This document shows positions 46,815-58,352 of a DNA stretch of 64,000 nucleotides, piece by piece. The notes beneath the pieces are model-generated. The model was not told where the DNA came from. It worked only from the letters and a program-made list of their open reading frames with translations, and did not search any database. Within the stretch, counting starts at the first letter, position 1. Every line of letters begins with the position of its first letter. A program made the position numbers and the translations under genes. This stretch comes from Acorus gramineus (Eukaryota > Streptophyta > Magnoliopsida > Acorales > Acoraceae). Where the stretch lies: NCBI GenBank assembly GCA_030737835.1, contig CM060853.1, positions 3,015,152 through 3,079,151 of the forward strand, read 5' to 3'.

Positions 46815-47779
46815 TAAAATTGAAATACATACTCTTTGAATTGTTTTTTTGGTTTGTATGGTCGTATGAATTATTCATGTATTTAATATTTATGTAATAA
46901 AATATATAACGAAGAGTGTGTTAGTGGGGTGATAAGTGATAACCGCAAATTGAATCGAAAAAGGATGAAAAAAACACAAAAAAAGAGGTTAATTAGAAAC
47001 TAATTAACATTCAAATTTTATTTTTGTACTTGGTTGATTCCATTTCATTTTATATATAAAAAAATATATCCAACTCACGGTACAACGTGACAGGTCAAAA
47101 TCAAATACTTTGTGCAGAATTTCAGTAGCTTTTTTTTTTAATATTTGAATATTAGGATCTGTGGGTGACGTGCACGATATCCAATGTGGTCTTCCATCAC
47201 ATCCGACTTTTATAGGTTCGTACTCATCCCCACTAAAATTAAGAAATAATAGGAGCATCTCGCCACCCGAATGTTTTATTACATGGGAAAAGAGGTCTAT
47301 GAGACGTAGGAAATCTTTTTTTATTATTATTTTAAAAATCTTTTTATTTTTATCCTATATTTATTTTAAATAAATCTTTTATTCCAATTCATAACTATAA
47401 ATTACAAGATAACCTTAAACCTCAAAACATAATTGGATGCAAAAAAAACTAGTTCAATACTTCATAGTATATATGTGCATCACAAAATATTCTCAGCTCT
47501 ACATAGAAGACCAAACTTCTTATAATTATAATAAACCTTGTTTCAATAAAAGACTAAAAACCCATAAACACCCGATCAACCATGACAACAAAGAAATCCC
47601 ATCCACCAAATAAAAAAAAAAAAAAAACGTATTTTCATCTACTAAAACCAATAAAATGTCACATTTTTATCGAACCCATGATTTCAAAAAATCCAAATTC
47701 ATCAAATTTTTCAACCAACCCACAACACATAAATCTAAGTAGCTCAAAATTCGAGCTCACCCCATCAAATTGACACGGT
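46815..47779. other. Intergenic, with an unassigned minus-strand open frame
   Basis: 47004-47258 (-) is an 84-codon open frame reading FSGDEYEPIKVGCDGRPHW then CTSPTDPNIQILKKKATEIL. Its residue mix is protein-like and its DNA less AT-rich than the neighbours, but I do not recognise the family or a splice context. The rest is AT-rich. Confidence 0.3.
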
Positions 47780-48050
47780 GTTCCCATGCGAGTAGAGAGG
47801 AAGATGAGATACATTTGGAAGAGATAGGTTAAAAAAAATGAGAAGAGAGAGAGTGGGCTGAAAAAAAGAAAAGGTTTTGTTGAAGAGCAATATGGTCATC
47901 TTGCATTGTAGTTTTTCTTACAAGACTCCATACTACGAAAAAAAAATATAGTAAGGAGGGGTGTGGGGACTGGGGAGGCTTTTGAAGGTGGTTTGACTCC
48001 CTATGTAGAGAAAAATGTGGTGTATAAAGCCTTTTAAAGATGCTCTAATA
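47780..48050 (-). mobile_element. Fragment of the GCATCTCCAAAAGCC family (see 7474-9385)
   Basis: Read on the reverse strand it begins AGAGCATCTTTAAAAGGC, then ACACCACATTTTTCTC, TACATAGGGAGTC and TTCAAAAGCCTCCCC, the same order as the left end at 7474-7600. The other end was not located. Confidence 0.55.
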
Positions 48051-48844
48051 ATTTACTTGTTTAATATCTCTATATACTTTATATAATTATATTATAATAA
48101 TCAGATCTTGCCTATTTAATTCCACCGAATCCGTGAGTTAAGGGCCCTTTTCTGTAAACAATTTTCAAGATAACTATTTAAAATAAAAGGTATTTTTCCA
48201 ACCTGTTTTGCAGTCTATATTTCACTTGGAAAACATTTTTTTAAAAGAAAAAAAAAATTTGTTGGAAAGTTTGTTTAATTTGAAATCTTTGTCAATATAA
48301 ATGACTGACAACACAGTGGTTATTATGTACCAAACTATTCCCCACTTTTCTTGGTCGTCGTCGTCGTCTGAGTGGTTTATTCAAGATTTGTTACCTTCAA
48401 ATCTGGTCATAACACACTCAAAAAGTGAAAACCATGCATAGTTTTAAATTGTGTCATACATGACTTATTCAAATCTGTATCCTCTGCTTATATCCCTGGT
48501 GCACCCCAACTCAAATAACCTATGGATGGATGCATAGTTTAATATATTAACAGAAATATTAACTACTAATTAAACTTATTTTAATGGGAGGCATGTACAA
48601 GCGTGACCCTTGTATAATGTTTAATAATCTTTATATGGCTTTTTCAATCCATGTATATAAAAATGTTCCTTAAAATCATTTGAACCTTTCTCTGGTACCA
48701 AAAGGTGAACTTTATAGTATGTTTAATAATCTTTATGGTTTTAAAATAACAAAGTGAGGGGGTGGGTTTGGAAAACCGAATGCATAAATATGTTTGGATC
48801 TGCGATTGAACATTTCTGTTTTTTTGCTGGGTTTGCATTTTAAA
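48051..48844. other. Intergenic, no gene recognised
   Basis: AT-rich with a short (GTC)n run near 48356-48370. GTTTAATAATCTTTATGG occurs twice (48619 and 48720). Confidence 0.4.
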
Positions 48845-48853
48845 TAGATTTTA

Positions 48854-49376
48854 GAGAAAAATCCAATCTACTGAAATTCATATAATTTTCTTAATTTTCT
48901 CAAAATCCATATAACCCCCTGAAAACACTTAATAAATCCATATAACTCTCTGAATAAAATTTTCGTTAACAAATGATAAATATTTTATGAATATTTCATT
49001 TGGTTAGTTTTGACTAAAAACACAATATACTAAAAACCCACTAAAATGTGTTAAAAATGTAAAAAATCTTATAAAAATGATGATTTTACCATCTCTGAAT
49101 ATATTATAAAACTCTATCCGGAAGGATAATATTGTCATTTATAAAAGATTTTTCACATTTTTAACACATTGTAGGGTTTTTTTTCGTATATTATGTTTTC
49201 TATTAGGGTTAATCAAACATAATATTCATAAAATATCATAGTCTATAAACTTAAATTTTATTCAGTGAGTTATTTAAATTTATTAGGTGTTTTCAGGGGG
49301 TTATACGGATTTTAAGAAAAGTTAGGGGGTTATATGGATTTCAGTAAGTTTACAGGGGTTTATATGGATTTTTCCC
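48854..49376. mobile_element. Mutator-type foldback MITE, same family as 11172-12106
   Basis: The left end GAGAAAAATCCAATCTAC is diverged; the right end GGTTTATATGGATTTTTCCC is typical. A perfect 9-bp duplication TAGATTTTA flanks it (48845-48853 and 49377-49385). Arms pair through TGTTTTCAGGGGGTTATA / ATATAACCCCCTGAAAACA. Confidence 0.88.
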
Positions 49377-49531
49377 TAGATTTTAACATATTTATATGCT
49401 CTGGTTTTTCTTCTAAAAGTACATGTACAAAAGATGTTGAGGGACATACTTTAATATTTTCAAATGTATATATTTATTAATGAAGTATATACTTAATAAA
49501 TAAAGAACATGAGATATAATAGATATAAAAT

Positions 49532-50256
49532 TGTGGGTGCCAAATTTTCTAGGTGAAAGTATTGGACCGGATCTCGAAGCCTATCCGGTTCGACCTGACT
49601 AAATGACGACCTGCAGGGTGTGGGCCCATCTTGATGGGCCTGGTGACCGGTCTCACTGCCCGACAACGCGACAACACAGCCGACCTAAATCCGAAACGGG
49701 TTCGGTCTGAGGATCCGACCGATTACCGCAGACTAAGTCAATAAGTAATCCATCCAATTATAGCATGGATCCACACAAATCCAGTGCATTAAGGGATAAT
49801 TATTAGCATTCAATCCCCATTAATTCCATGCAAATCACCAAATCAGATAATTATTAACTTGGTCCACCAAATCCCCATGGAATCTGAATATATATGTTAA
49901 TCCATAATTGACCAAATCAGGGAGCATATCTTTTGTCTCCTAGATAACTATTCAGGAATTCTCGACCGTCCGATGGAGAGGGTCGATCCAAAACCCTAGC
50001 ACTATTCCATCACCCATATAAATAAGAGGCAAGAATAGACTCATGAGGTAGACACAATTTCTGTTTTCTATTCCCTTTTGGTCGGCCACTTTCACTGACT
50101 TTAGCGTCAGAGGGTCTTCTGCAGGCCCCCCACCTCCCGGTGTTGAAGGCGTTCAAGAGTGGCTGATCGGTGGATCAAGGAGAGTTCGGGCGGAGGAGAA
50201 CAGGAGAGGCGGAGTCCGTTTACCCGAATCCGATAAGGCAAATTTTTGCCCCTCCA
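49532..50256 (+). repeat. 5' LTR
   Basis: TG...CA ends. TATAAATAA at 50017-50025 is the likely TATA box for the genomic RNA. The central part (about 49770-49940) is nearly unchanged from the 3' LTR, whereas the GC-rich outer parts carry most differences. Confidence 0.92.
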
Positions 50257-50303
50257 GTTTGGCGCCGTCTGTTGGAACCGAACGAAAAGCCTAGCTCTTC
50301 GTC

Positions 50304-51680
50304 ATGCCTCCCAAGAAAACTCCACCGCCCACGTCGTTGCCGGCCAGCGGCCAAGCCGTTGTCCCTTCCCGGTGTGATCGAGGGGGATGAGCCAAGTCCT
50401 GTGGTCATCGCGCTACAGAAGGTCTGTGATGAGGCTCTCACCCGCGTGGAGCGTACCGAAAAGCGGGTCGACGAATTGATCCGAACGATCAAGGTGGCTA
50501 TGGAAGAAAACGATTGTCTTAGGGCCGAGGGGTGAAACCCCAATCCCCCCAGCCAGCGCCGACCACCATCTCCAGTGCCAAACGACCCCAGAGGACAAAC
50601 AGACACATTAGCATCCCATGGAACAAACCTTTAGAGCAACCGGCGGTCTCTTCTAACGCAGTCGCACCTTCCAAGCGCCCCCGAGAGAAGGACCACGTTT
50701 GGCAGGACAGGCGGGACAACATGATGAAGGAGGTCGACCGGCGTATTCTTCATAACTTGAAGCCCCGGACCACTGCGGACATCATCATGCAAACAACGTA
50801 CTTGATCAACAACTCCCCGTTCGTGGAGGAGATCGTCCGTGCGCCAAAACCAACTAAGTTCACCCCTCCAAAATTTAAGTTGTTTGAGGGAAAGTCGGAT
50901 CCGACCGAGCACATCGATGCAGGGGACGATGCCATGCTCTGTAAGGTATTTCCACAGAGCCTCGGGGGGCAGGCCTTGACTTTGTTTCGCAAGCTCCTGG
51001 CCGGCTCCGTTATTGACTTCCCAAGCCTCTATGAGGCGTTTATCATCCATTACATATGTCATTGCAAGCCCAAAAAGGATGTGGCGAGTCTGTTCGGCAT
51101 GAAGCAGGTGGAGGGCGAGCGACTCTGGGACTACTCATGCGCTTCAACGTGGAAATGACGCAGATCGAGTCCTGCGATCCTTAGACCGCGGCAATGGCGT
51201 TCCGAGGTGGTTCGATCCTAACTGGGCATCTCTACGAATCCCTCGTCCGGAAGCCGCCTACCAGCATGGCGGACATGCTCTCCCGCACAGAAGGATCCAT
51301 CCGCTTAGAGGACGATGTTTCGTTCGCTGCCCGGAAGGCGACTACTGCCGTGACGATTGGGCCACCCTGCAAGGACGCCCATCCCCCAAAAAAGCAGTCT
51401 TCCGCAATGTCGCAAAAGAAGAAGAGAAGTCGGGCAATTCTCGCTCTTCGAGGGCGAGGGAATTCGTGGCGACATCGCTAACCGTGCCGATGAGGCAAGT
51501 CTAGCGCGAAAACAAGGATAAGGGGTATTTCAGGACACCCTTTCGGTACGAAGCCCCCTCGAGAATCGCGACCAAGCCCGTAAGTGTGAGTTCCACAACA
51601 AAGTTGGGCATACCACTGAAGAACGAAAGGAACATGGGGATGAAGGGGTGGAGCGGAAACTGCACGGCCGTCAAGTGGTA
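50304..51680 (+). pseudogene. Broken retrotransposon gag
   Basis: An ATG at 50304 opens 28 codons and stops. A second frame carries a coiled-coil-like stretch (KVCDEALTRVERTEKRVDEL) to 50535. The longest piece (50532-51158) has the gag core signature FTPPKFKLFEGKSDPTEHI and GGQALTLFRKLLAGS typical of Ty3/gypsy (Tat-like) Retrotrans_gag. The chain continues in other frames with SLVRKPPTSMADMLSRTE (about 51240) and a zinc-knuckle-like KCEFHNKVGHTTEER (about 51582). There the expected last Cys is Arg. At least three frameshifts or stops break it. Confidence 0.8.
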
Positions 51681-52222
51681 AACGGAAAAGTAGGCCTCCC
51701 ATGCAAGGAGACAGGCCCCGTCACGGACGAACGGTCCGCCCTCCACTAGCTTCACCGTCACCTCACGCGGAATCGGGAGTCTCTTCTGCGCCATTTCAAC
51801 CAAGCAACAGAGACGACAGCAGGGGGATCGGAGAAAGTAAGAAGCAAAAACACTAAGGTAGGGACGACGCTATCCCTTCAATGTTATTTATTGGCGACGA
51901 AACCACCTCTTCGAATTCTTCGCGCCGTTTTCGAAATAAAGCGACTTATCATGACGGCCCCTCGACCAAAGCCCCTTCCGTGCCCGACTGTCGCTCTTCT
52001 CGAAACGGCGTCCCATCAGATCAGACGACCTGGCACCTGACACGTCCGCTCGTCTCTCTCCCCCCGACGCGAGAAGCGTCGTCGAATTCGAAAGGATATG
52101 TGTCCTACCCGAGGTGAATCATTTCGGCATGACACAGTTGACAATTCGACATGTGGCACCTTGTATTAGGTTTTTCCATTCGACAGGAATGACTGCCAGT
52201 CGAATGGGAAAAAGGGGGCATA

Positions 52223-52947
52223 TGTGGGTGCCAAATTTTCTGGGTGATAGTACTGGGCCGGATCCCGAAACCCATCCGGTTCGACCCGACTAAATGACGA
52301 CCCGCAGGGCCCGAGTCCATCTTGATGGGCCTGGTGACCGGTCTCACTGCCTGACGATGCGATAGCACAGCCGACTCAAATATGAAACGGGTCCAGCCCG
52401 AGGATCTAACTTATTACCACAGACCAAGTCAGTAAGTGATCCATCCAATTATAGCATGGATCCACACAAATCCAGTGCATTAAGGGATAATTATTAGCAT
52501 TCAATCCCCATTAATTCCATGCAAATCACCAAATCAGATAATTATTAATTTGGTCCACAAAATCCCCATGGAATCTGAATATATATGTTAATCCATAATT
52601 GACCAAATCAGGGAGCATATCTTTTGTCTCCTAGATAATTATTCGGGGTTTCTTGATCGTCTGATGGAGAGGGTCGATCCAAAACCCTAGCACCATTCCA
52701 TCACCCCTATAAATAAGAGGCAAGAACATACTTATGAGGTAGACACAATTTCTGTTTTCTATTCCCTTTTGGTCGGCCACTTTCACTGACTTTAGCGTCG
52801 GAGGGTCTTCTGCAGGCCCCCCACCTCCCGGTGTTAAAGGCGTTCAGGAGCAGCTGATCGGTGGATCAAGGCAAGTTCGGGAGGAGAAGAACGGGAGAAG
52901 CGGAGTCCGTTTACCTGAATCTGGTAAGGTGAATTTTTGTCCCTCCA
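52223..52947 (+). repeat. 3' LTR
   Basis: Same length and ends as the 5' LTR. Of the roughly 65 differences about five in six are transitions, mostly C/T or G/A. Confidence 0.92.
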
Positions 52948-52952
52948 AAAAT

Positions 52953-54000
52953 ATTAACTTAAAACACGTGGAGATTGCAAAAAATAAGTAAAAAAGAAAA
53001 ACTCCGGTGGGTGATCAATATATAATTTTTGGACTCATAAATCATATATTTGGTTCTAGAAGGTGTGTGGTATTGTGTGTATATATACCCATATCTATAC
53101 TGTTTTGGCAGTCTAAACATTATTAATGATCTTTCTATTTTATATACTTTTAGCTAAAAATAACACATCATTTAAAATCACTTAAACGTATGAATATGCG
53201 CATCTAACAAATATATCGAGTTGGGATTAAGTAAATATTAGAATCTTGTTAGTCTCGCATGAAGACATGATACACTGACACATGATTTAAACAATTATAA
53301 AAATTAACATGTGAATTGTCATATGATACTTTTTTTTTATTGATGATTGACAAATTAATAGAATTTAACTGACAAAACATTGAAGGGGTACCCTAACACT
53401 TCTTGATCTCATTTCATATGTATCACTTAATTTTCTTATTACCATGCAATGCAAAATCATACAAAACCACTTATTCAAAATGATGACCCAAAACAAAACA
53501 AAGGAAAAACAAAGCCAACAAAAATTACTCACTCATACTTATCCATAATTATTAGTTTCATACAAAAATATGAAATAACTTATCAGTAATTTTTTTTTTT
53601 ATATCATCTTATCAATAATTATTAGTCTCTCACATCTTAAATAATTATTAAAATTAATATGTTAAATATATGAAATGTCATGTCTTATTAATAATTATCA
53701 CTCAATCATTAATTAATGATAATATCATATAAGTAACGTCCCTTCAATTAACGAGGTGGAAGAGTTGCACCTCATCCAATCAGGGTTCAATCTCCATCTT
53801 CCCTACCAATGAGTAGTTTTTTTTTTTTTTTTTTAAGTATTGGATTGTAGACCTTATACCCAATTATCTAAAAAAAAAAAATAATAATTTTCTTATTACC
53901 GTGCAATGAAAAAACAAACAAAAGTACAAAACCACGTGATGAAATGATCCCCCCAAAAACCAAACAAAAGCCACCGAAAACTGTGACTTATGTAGTCATC
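52953..54000. other. Upstream region of the fructokinase gene, with a SINE-like piece
   Basis: AT-rich DNA. A phrase TTTTCTTATTACCATGCAAT at 53433 recurs (ACCGTGCAAT) at about 53890, each time followed by AAAA-rich text and ACAAAACCAC, so about 110 bp is duplicated. Between them, 53735-53840 contains GAGGTGGAAGAGTTGCACC and GGGTTCAATCTCC (a polymerase III B-box-like sequence) followed by a run of about 18 T, which resembles a tRNA-derived SINE. No duplication was confirmed. Confidence 0.4.
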
Positions 54001-54107
54001 ATGGTCCACTTTAATATTTCCCCATAATTAACACCCCCAACCATATCTTTCTCTCTTTTTTTTTTTCTCTCTCTAAAAAAACACCCAAACCTTCAGATTC
54101 AACAACA

Positions 54108-56790
54108 ATGGCTTCCAACGGCGGCCTCGTCATCAGCTTCGGCGAGATGCTAATCGACTTCGTCCCCACCCTCTCCGGCGTCTCCCTCGCCGAAGCCCCC
54201 GGCTTTGTCAAGGCGGCGGGCGGAGCTCCGGCGAACGTGGCGATCGCCGTCGCGAGATTGGGGGGGAAAGCGGCGTTCGTGGGGAAGCTCGGAGACGACG
54301 AGTTCGGGCGGATGTTGGCGGCGATATTGAGGGAGAACGGCGTGGATGACGGCGGAGTTAGATTCGATGACGGCGCGAGGACGGCGCTCGCGTTCGTGAC
54401 TTTGCGGGCCGACGGCGAAAGGGAGTTCATGTTTTATAGGAATCCCAGCGCTGATATGCTCTTGAGGCCGGAGGAGCTTGATCTGGATCTCATCAAGAAG
54501 GTACTACTCTTTAAATATTGATTTTTTTTTTCTTTTTATTGGATCTCATCAAATTTTGTCAGAACCTACGTACGTGATTAAAAACGAGTGAGTTAAGATT
54601 GACAGTATAAAATACACTTTCAGATCGTAAATAGAATAATTTTATATAAATTATTCATGCACGGGTCACGGGTCTTATGTGAATATTAAATAAAATGAAT
54701 TTTTTTTTTAGTATTTAAATGGTATTTTTTCATTGGTTGTTATAGGAATACTAATGTGATTTTCGCATAGAGTATTGAACACGTTGGGACTGATAATGAC
54801 TGAAGGATCCATTTATATATATTAAAAAGTGATAAAAATGATATGTTATATATTTTAAGTGATCTATATTATTGAGATCTGAGTTTAATGTTTGTGTTTT
54901 TGAGTGTGGATCTCATCAGTTTTTGTCAGGACTTATTCACACGTTTTAAATCACATGTTCAAACGCAAATCAAATGGAAAAATTAATATGGATTCAAAAG
55001 AACCGCAGTGTAATAGAGTGCAAATCAACTTGAGTGGTTGTGTAAAAAAAAAAAACATCACAATAGAATTGAATCGTCCGAGGATTACAATCCTATTAAG
55101 GGTGCGTTTGATTGTGCGATTGCGTAGCGTTTGTGATTGTAGGAAGCTGCGTTTGCAATCGTGCAATCAAATAGTTTAACTGTAGCAGCTTTCAACATAC
55201 AGATTTCAGACAAATAGTATTCAAAAGCTGCGATTTCAAAAGGCTGAGGGGGTGAGCTTCTTCCGGAATCAGTTTTAAAACTCAGATTCTTGTAGAATCA
55301 GTTTTGCAATCGCGCAACCAAACGCACCCTCTCATTAGTCCAACATAAAAATTGATATTTCTCTGAAAACATCACTAATCTCATATGATAAACATATGAG
55401 GTGACATGTATCGGTCCTTTGTTTGAGGAGACTAAAGAAACATGTTGGGAAGAAAGTTTGCCTTATGGTTGCCTTAAGTGTTTGGTATTTATCAATGATG
55501 ATTCTTTGAAAATAGTTACAACATAGTCCAGGCTTAACAGATGATTTGAATGGAAACCATCACAACAAAATTGGATCCATGAGGACTAGATCCTATTAAA
55601 TCTCATCAGTCCAACATAAAATTGACATTTATCTAAAAACATCTAAAATCTCATATGCTAAACATGTAAGGTGATACGAACCAGTCATTTGTTTGAGTAT
55701 CTATCAATGATGATTCTTTGAAAATAGTTACAACATGGTCCAGGCTTAACAGATGATTTGAATGGATGGCTTCTCAGGCTACCATCTTCCACTATGGCTC
55801 CATAAGCCTGATCTCAGAGCCATGCCGGTCGGCCCACCTCCGCGCCATGGACATCGCCAAGGAGTCCAATGCCCTGTTGTCCTATGACATCAACCTCCGC
55901 CTCCCGCTCTGGCCATCGCCCGAGGAGGCGAAGCATCGGATCAGGAGCATATGGAACAAAGCCGACATCATCAAAGTCAGCGATGCCGAGTTCGAGTTCC
56001 TCACCGAGGACAGCAGCCTGAGCGATGAGACTGCAATGTCATCGCTCTTCCACGAAAACTTGAAGCTTCTCTTGGTCACCATCGGCGAAAAGGGCTGCAA
56101 ATACTACACCAAGGTATGTGAAAACTATAGGCTAAGACAGCGTTTGATTACACGATTAAAAACTTTTGAAATACAGGAAAACCATACTTTCTAAACTTGG
56201 TTTTGCAAAACAGATTATGAAATGACAACAGATTTTGAAATACAGAACTGACCAAAAAGTGCAACCTAACACTGAAGTTTTGATAGATTTTTTCAATGCG
56301 TATGTTTGATGTTTGTGTTGTGTTCGCTTGTGATGTAGAATTTCAAGGGAGTTGTCGGGAGCATAAGCGTCAAAGCGGTTGATACGACTGGAGCCGGGGA
56401 TGCCTTTGAAGGCGCATTGCTTCGCAAGATCGCAGACGACCAATCCATACTACAGGTGAGTCATGTCGCATTTTGTAGGTAGACTGGATATTATCAGGTC
56501 TAAGCAGTCTAAAATCATCATAATCTCACGTATTTAGCATGTGAGAAATGAGAATGTGAAGGATCAGTCTCGTGTTGGAGGCTAACCAGACCTGATTGGA
56601 TTCAGTAAGGGACATTATGAGATTTGCGTGCACTAAATTTGTGATCTTGCAGGATGAGAAGAGGCTGAGGGAGGCCCTGAGATTTGCAAACATTTGCGGA
56701 GCAATTACAGCAACGAAGAAAGGAGCAATTCCTTCTTTGCCAAAGGAACCAGAAGTGCTTGCATTGCTCAAGGAAGCCAAAGAGGTTTAA
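54108..56790 (+). CDS. FRK: Fructokinase (PfkB/ribokinase family)
   Basis: Four exons join in phase 0: 54108-54500, 55778-56113, 56339-56455 and 56653-56790, giving 327 residues, the usual size. Fructokinase transfers phosphate from ATP to fructose, feeding sucrose-derived sugar into glycolysis and starch synthesis. The lack of a transit peptide points to the cytosol. The first PfkB signature is [20 protein letters not shown] (residues 38-57) followed by [33 protein letters not shown] and EPCRSAHL are typical of plant FRKs. The ATP/anion-hole motif DTTGAGDAF is intact with the catalytic Asp at 264. Two departures stand out: Glu at 267 where Val is usual after GDAF, and Ile at 169 where YDPNLR normally has Pro. 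The ATG at 54108 begins the conserved N-terminus. Intron 1 (1.28 kb) is enlarged by a duplication and a MITE. The gene converges with the RINGv gene, 1.56 kb away. Confidence 0.94.
55099..55330. mobile_element. MITE (hAT-like ends) in fructokinase intron 1
   Basis: The ends AGGGTGCGTTTGATTGTGCG and, reversed, AGGGTGCGTTTGGTTGCGCG form a terminal inverted repeat of over 20 bp. An empty paralogous site exists in the same intron: TCCTATTAA is followed directly by ATCTCATCAGTCC near 55590. Against that site the insertion adds no clear target duplication. Confidence 0.8.
55331..55770 (+). repeat. Direct duplication in fructokinase intron 1
   Basis: Copy 1 (from about 55055, interrupted by the MITE, to 55554) and copy 2 (about 55560-55766) share TAGTCCAACATAAAA-type text, AATCTCATATG, GTCCTTTGTTTGAG (GTCATTTGTTTGAG in copy 2) and ATCAATGATGATTCTTTGAA. 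Both end GTCCAGGCTTAACAGATGAT. Copy 2 stops just before the exon 2 acceptor and contains its likely branch point CTTAAC. Confidence 0.85.
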
Positions 56791-58352
56791 TTTTGGGGCT
56801 TATGATTTCAGTTTTTCTGGCTTGTTGTTTTAGTTTAATTAGTTTTATGTTACTCTCAGCTGTAGTTCACATAAAAGCCATGGTGGCCATTTTGGATTTT
56901 CGATTTAGAAAGCAAGATTTTGGTTTCATTGATACAGTTTATGTTTATAATCAAGTGCCATTGATGCACCTATGTTTATTGTTTATGTCATGCCCTGCTT
57001 CATTTCCATCAATGTCAGAACCTCTTTTTTGGATGGAGAGAAAAAAGATATTGCTGTAAAAAACACTTCGATTATCTAATAAGTCAGAAAGGACACGAAA
57101 TTTGCTCTTAAAATTTATGATTCTTTTTATTTTTGCATAATATTTGAAAAAATTTGGACGCACATAATCATATACAAATTCTGTGCATCAAGCATGAGAG
57201 GATTCGCAAAATTGACTTGCAAAAAAAAAATAAAAAATTGAGCATTACATTTTTCAAAGAACAATTCTTGTTTGGAGGTTTTTTTTTTATGATCTCCACA
57301 TGTGAAGGTGCATATTGTATTGTATGTAGTACATATAATTTATTTAAAAAAAAAAAAAAACTAATGCACATATACTCCATTCAATTGAAATGAGTATGTA
57401 TTGGTTTTAGACGACTAAAATGCTTCTAAAATTCTCTAGAAATGCTTCGCAGGGCATTCTAGAGTTGTAATGAATTTCTAAAAAACCCATTTGAAAACTA
57501 CAAACATGAAATGAAATACAGGTGCTCAATTAGCTCAAGTTTCCAACCATTTCATTTCAAGATAGCATTTTTTTTTTCCAAAAGCAACTTCAATAGACTT
57601 CTTTTAAAATACCTATCTTAAAACACCCAATACAAATTTGGTTGCTTCTGGAAGTGTTTGAACTATGTGAATCGGTTGTTTTACAAGCTCTTATAAATGT
57701 AAAACAACATGGATTCTAATAGCCCCTACTTATTTCGCGAACAAGTCTAGTTCATCTATGTTTATCCATCCAAAATTATAATTAAATTCTAATAAAACAA
57801 ATACAAGAGTGCAGAACAATTACCTGAACCGACGAAGGAACTAACAACCAAACAGAAAAACCATCTAATTCTATTCTATTTTTACATATTATTCTACACC
57901 CGGAATTCATCCACAAACCAAACTCGAAGGGGAGGGGAGGTGTGTGTGTGCGCGCGCGCAATCAAGCTGCTAAAAACAAGAATTTAGAGTCACTTACATC
58001 AGAGTGGTCTACCCTTTTCAGGGTGTAATCTCTTTTCTTTGGAGAAACTATACATTAATAACATGTCGAGTGGCCGAAAAAGTGTCATATTTACAGATTT
58101 CCTCTTTTTTTTTCCCCTTCGGGATTTCATTGAATGTAGCCAAAGAAGTAGCTACTGCAATCTTGCATGTGTGGAATTTTTAATTACATACAGAGAGGAT
58201 CAAAGCCACAAGTGATTTTTGGCTCATGAGCAATTGATCCAGGTACAATGAGAGAGACAAACATACAGTGAGAGCTTTTTTAATTGCCTCAGATGACAAG
58301 TTTTTGGAAGCCTCCCTCAAAAGCACAACCATCAAATCCTTCATTTTTTTTG
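56791..58352. other. Convergent intergenic region
   Basis: The 3' untranslated regions of the fructokinase gene (+) and of the RINGv gene (-) are expected here. The open frame at 56694-57059 is an out-of-frame overlap of the last fructokinase exon. AT-rich text fills 57060-57900. The 64-codon minus-strand frame at 58180-58374 lies in the terminal exon of the RINGv gene, after its stop. Confidence 0.4.
57941..57960. repeat. Alternating purine-pyrimidine tract (TG)5(CG)4CA
   Basis: Twenty bases of strict alternation, TG then CG steps, a classical Z-DNA-forming sequence located between two convergent genes. Confidence 0.85.

Larger units (their letters stand above)
49532..52947 (+). mobile_element. 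Complete non-autonomous LTR retrotransposon (gypsy-type gag remnant)
   Basis: Two LTRs of exactly 725 bp (49532-50256 and 52223-52947) begin TGTGGGTGCC and end CCCTCCA. A perfect 5-bp duplication AAAAT flanks the element (49527-49531 and 52948-52952). A primer-binding-site-like TTTGGCGCCGTCTG starts two bases after the 5' LTR. A polypurine tract GGGAAAAAGGGGG at 52206-52218 precedes the 3' LTR. The 1966-bp interior has only broken gag and no protease, reverse transcriptase, RNase H or integrase. It must have been moved by another element. By eye the LTRs differ at about 65 positions (about 9 percent), so the insertion is not recent. Confidence 0.93.

Noticed and set aside
50220-51062. Minus-strand open frames over the retrotransposon interior
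   Set aside because: They are antisense shadows of the gag remnant; the LTR orientation, polypurine tract and gag motifs all fix the plus strand.
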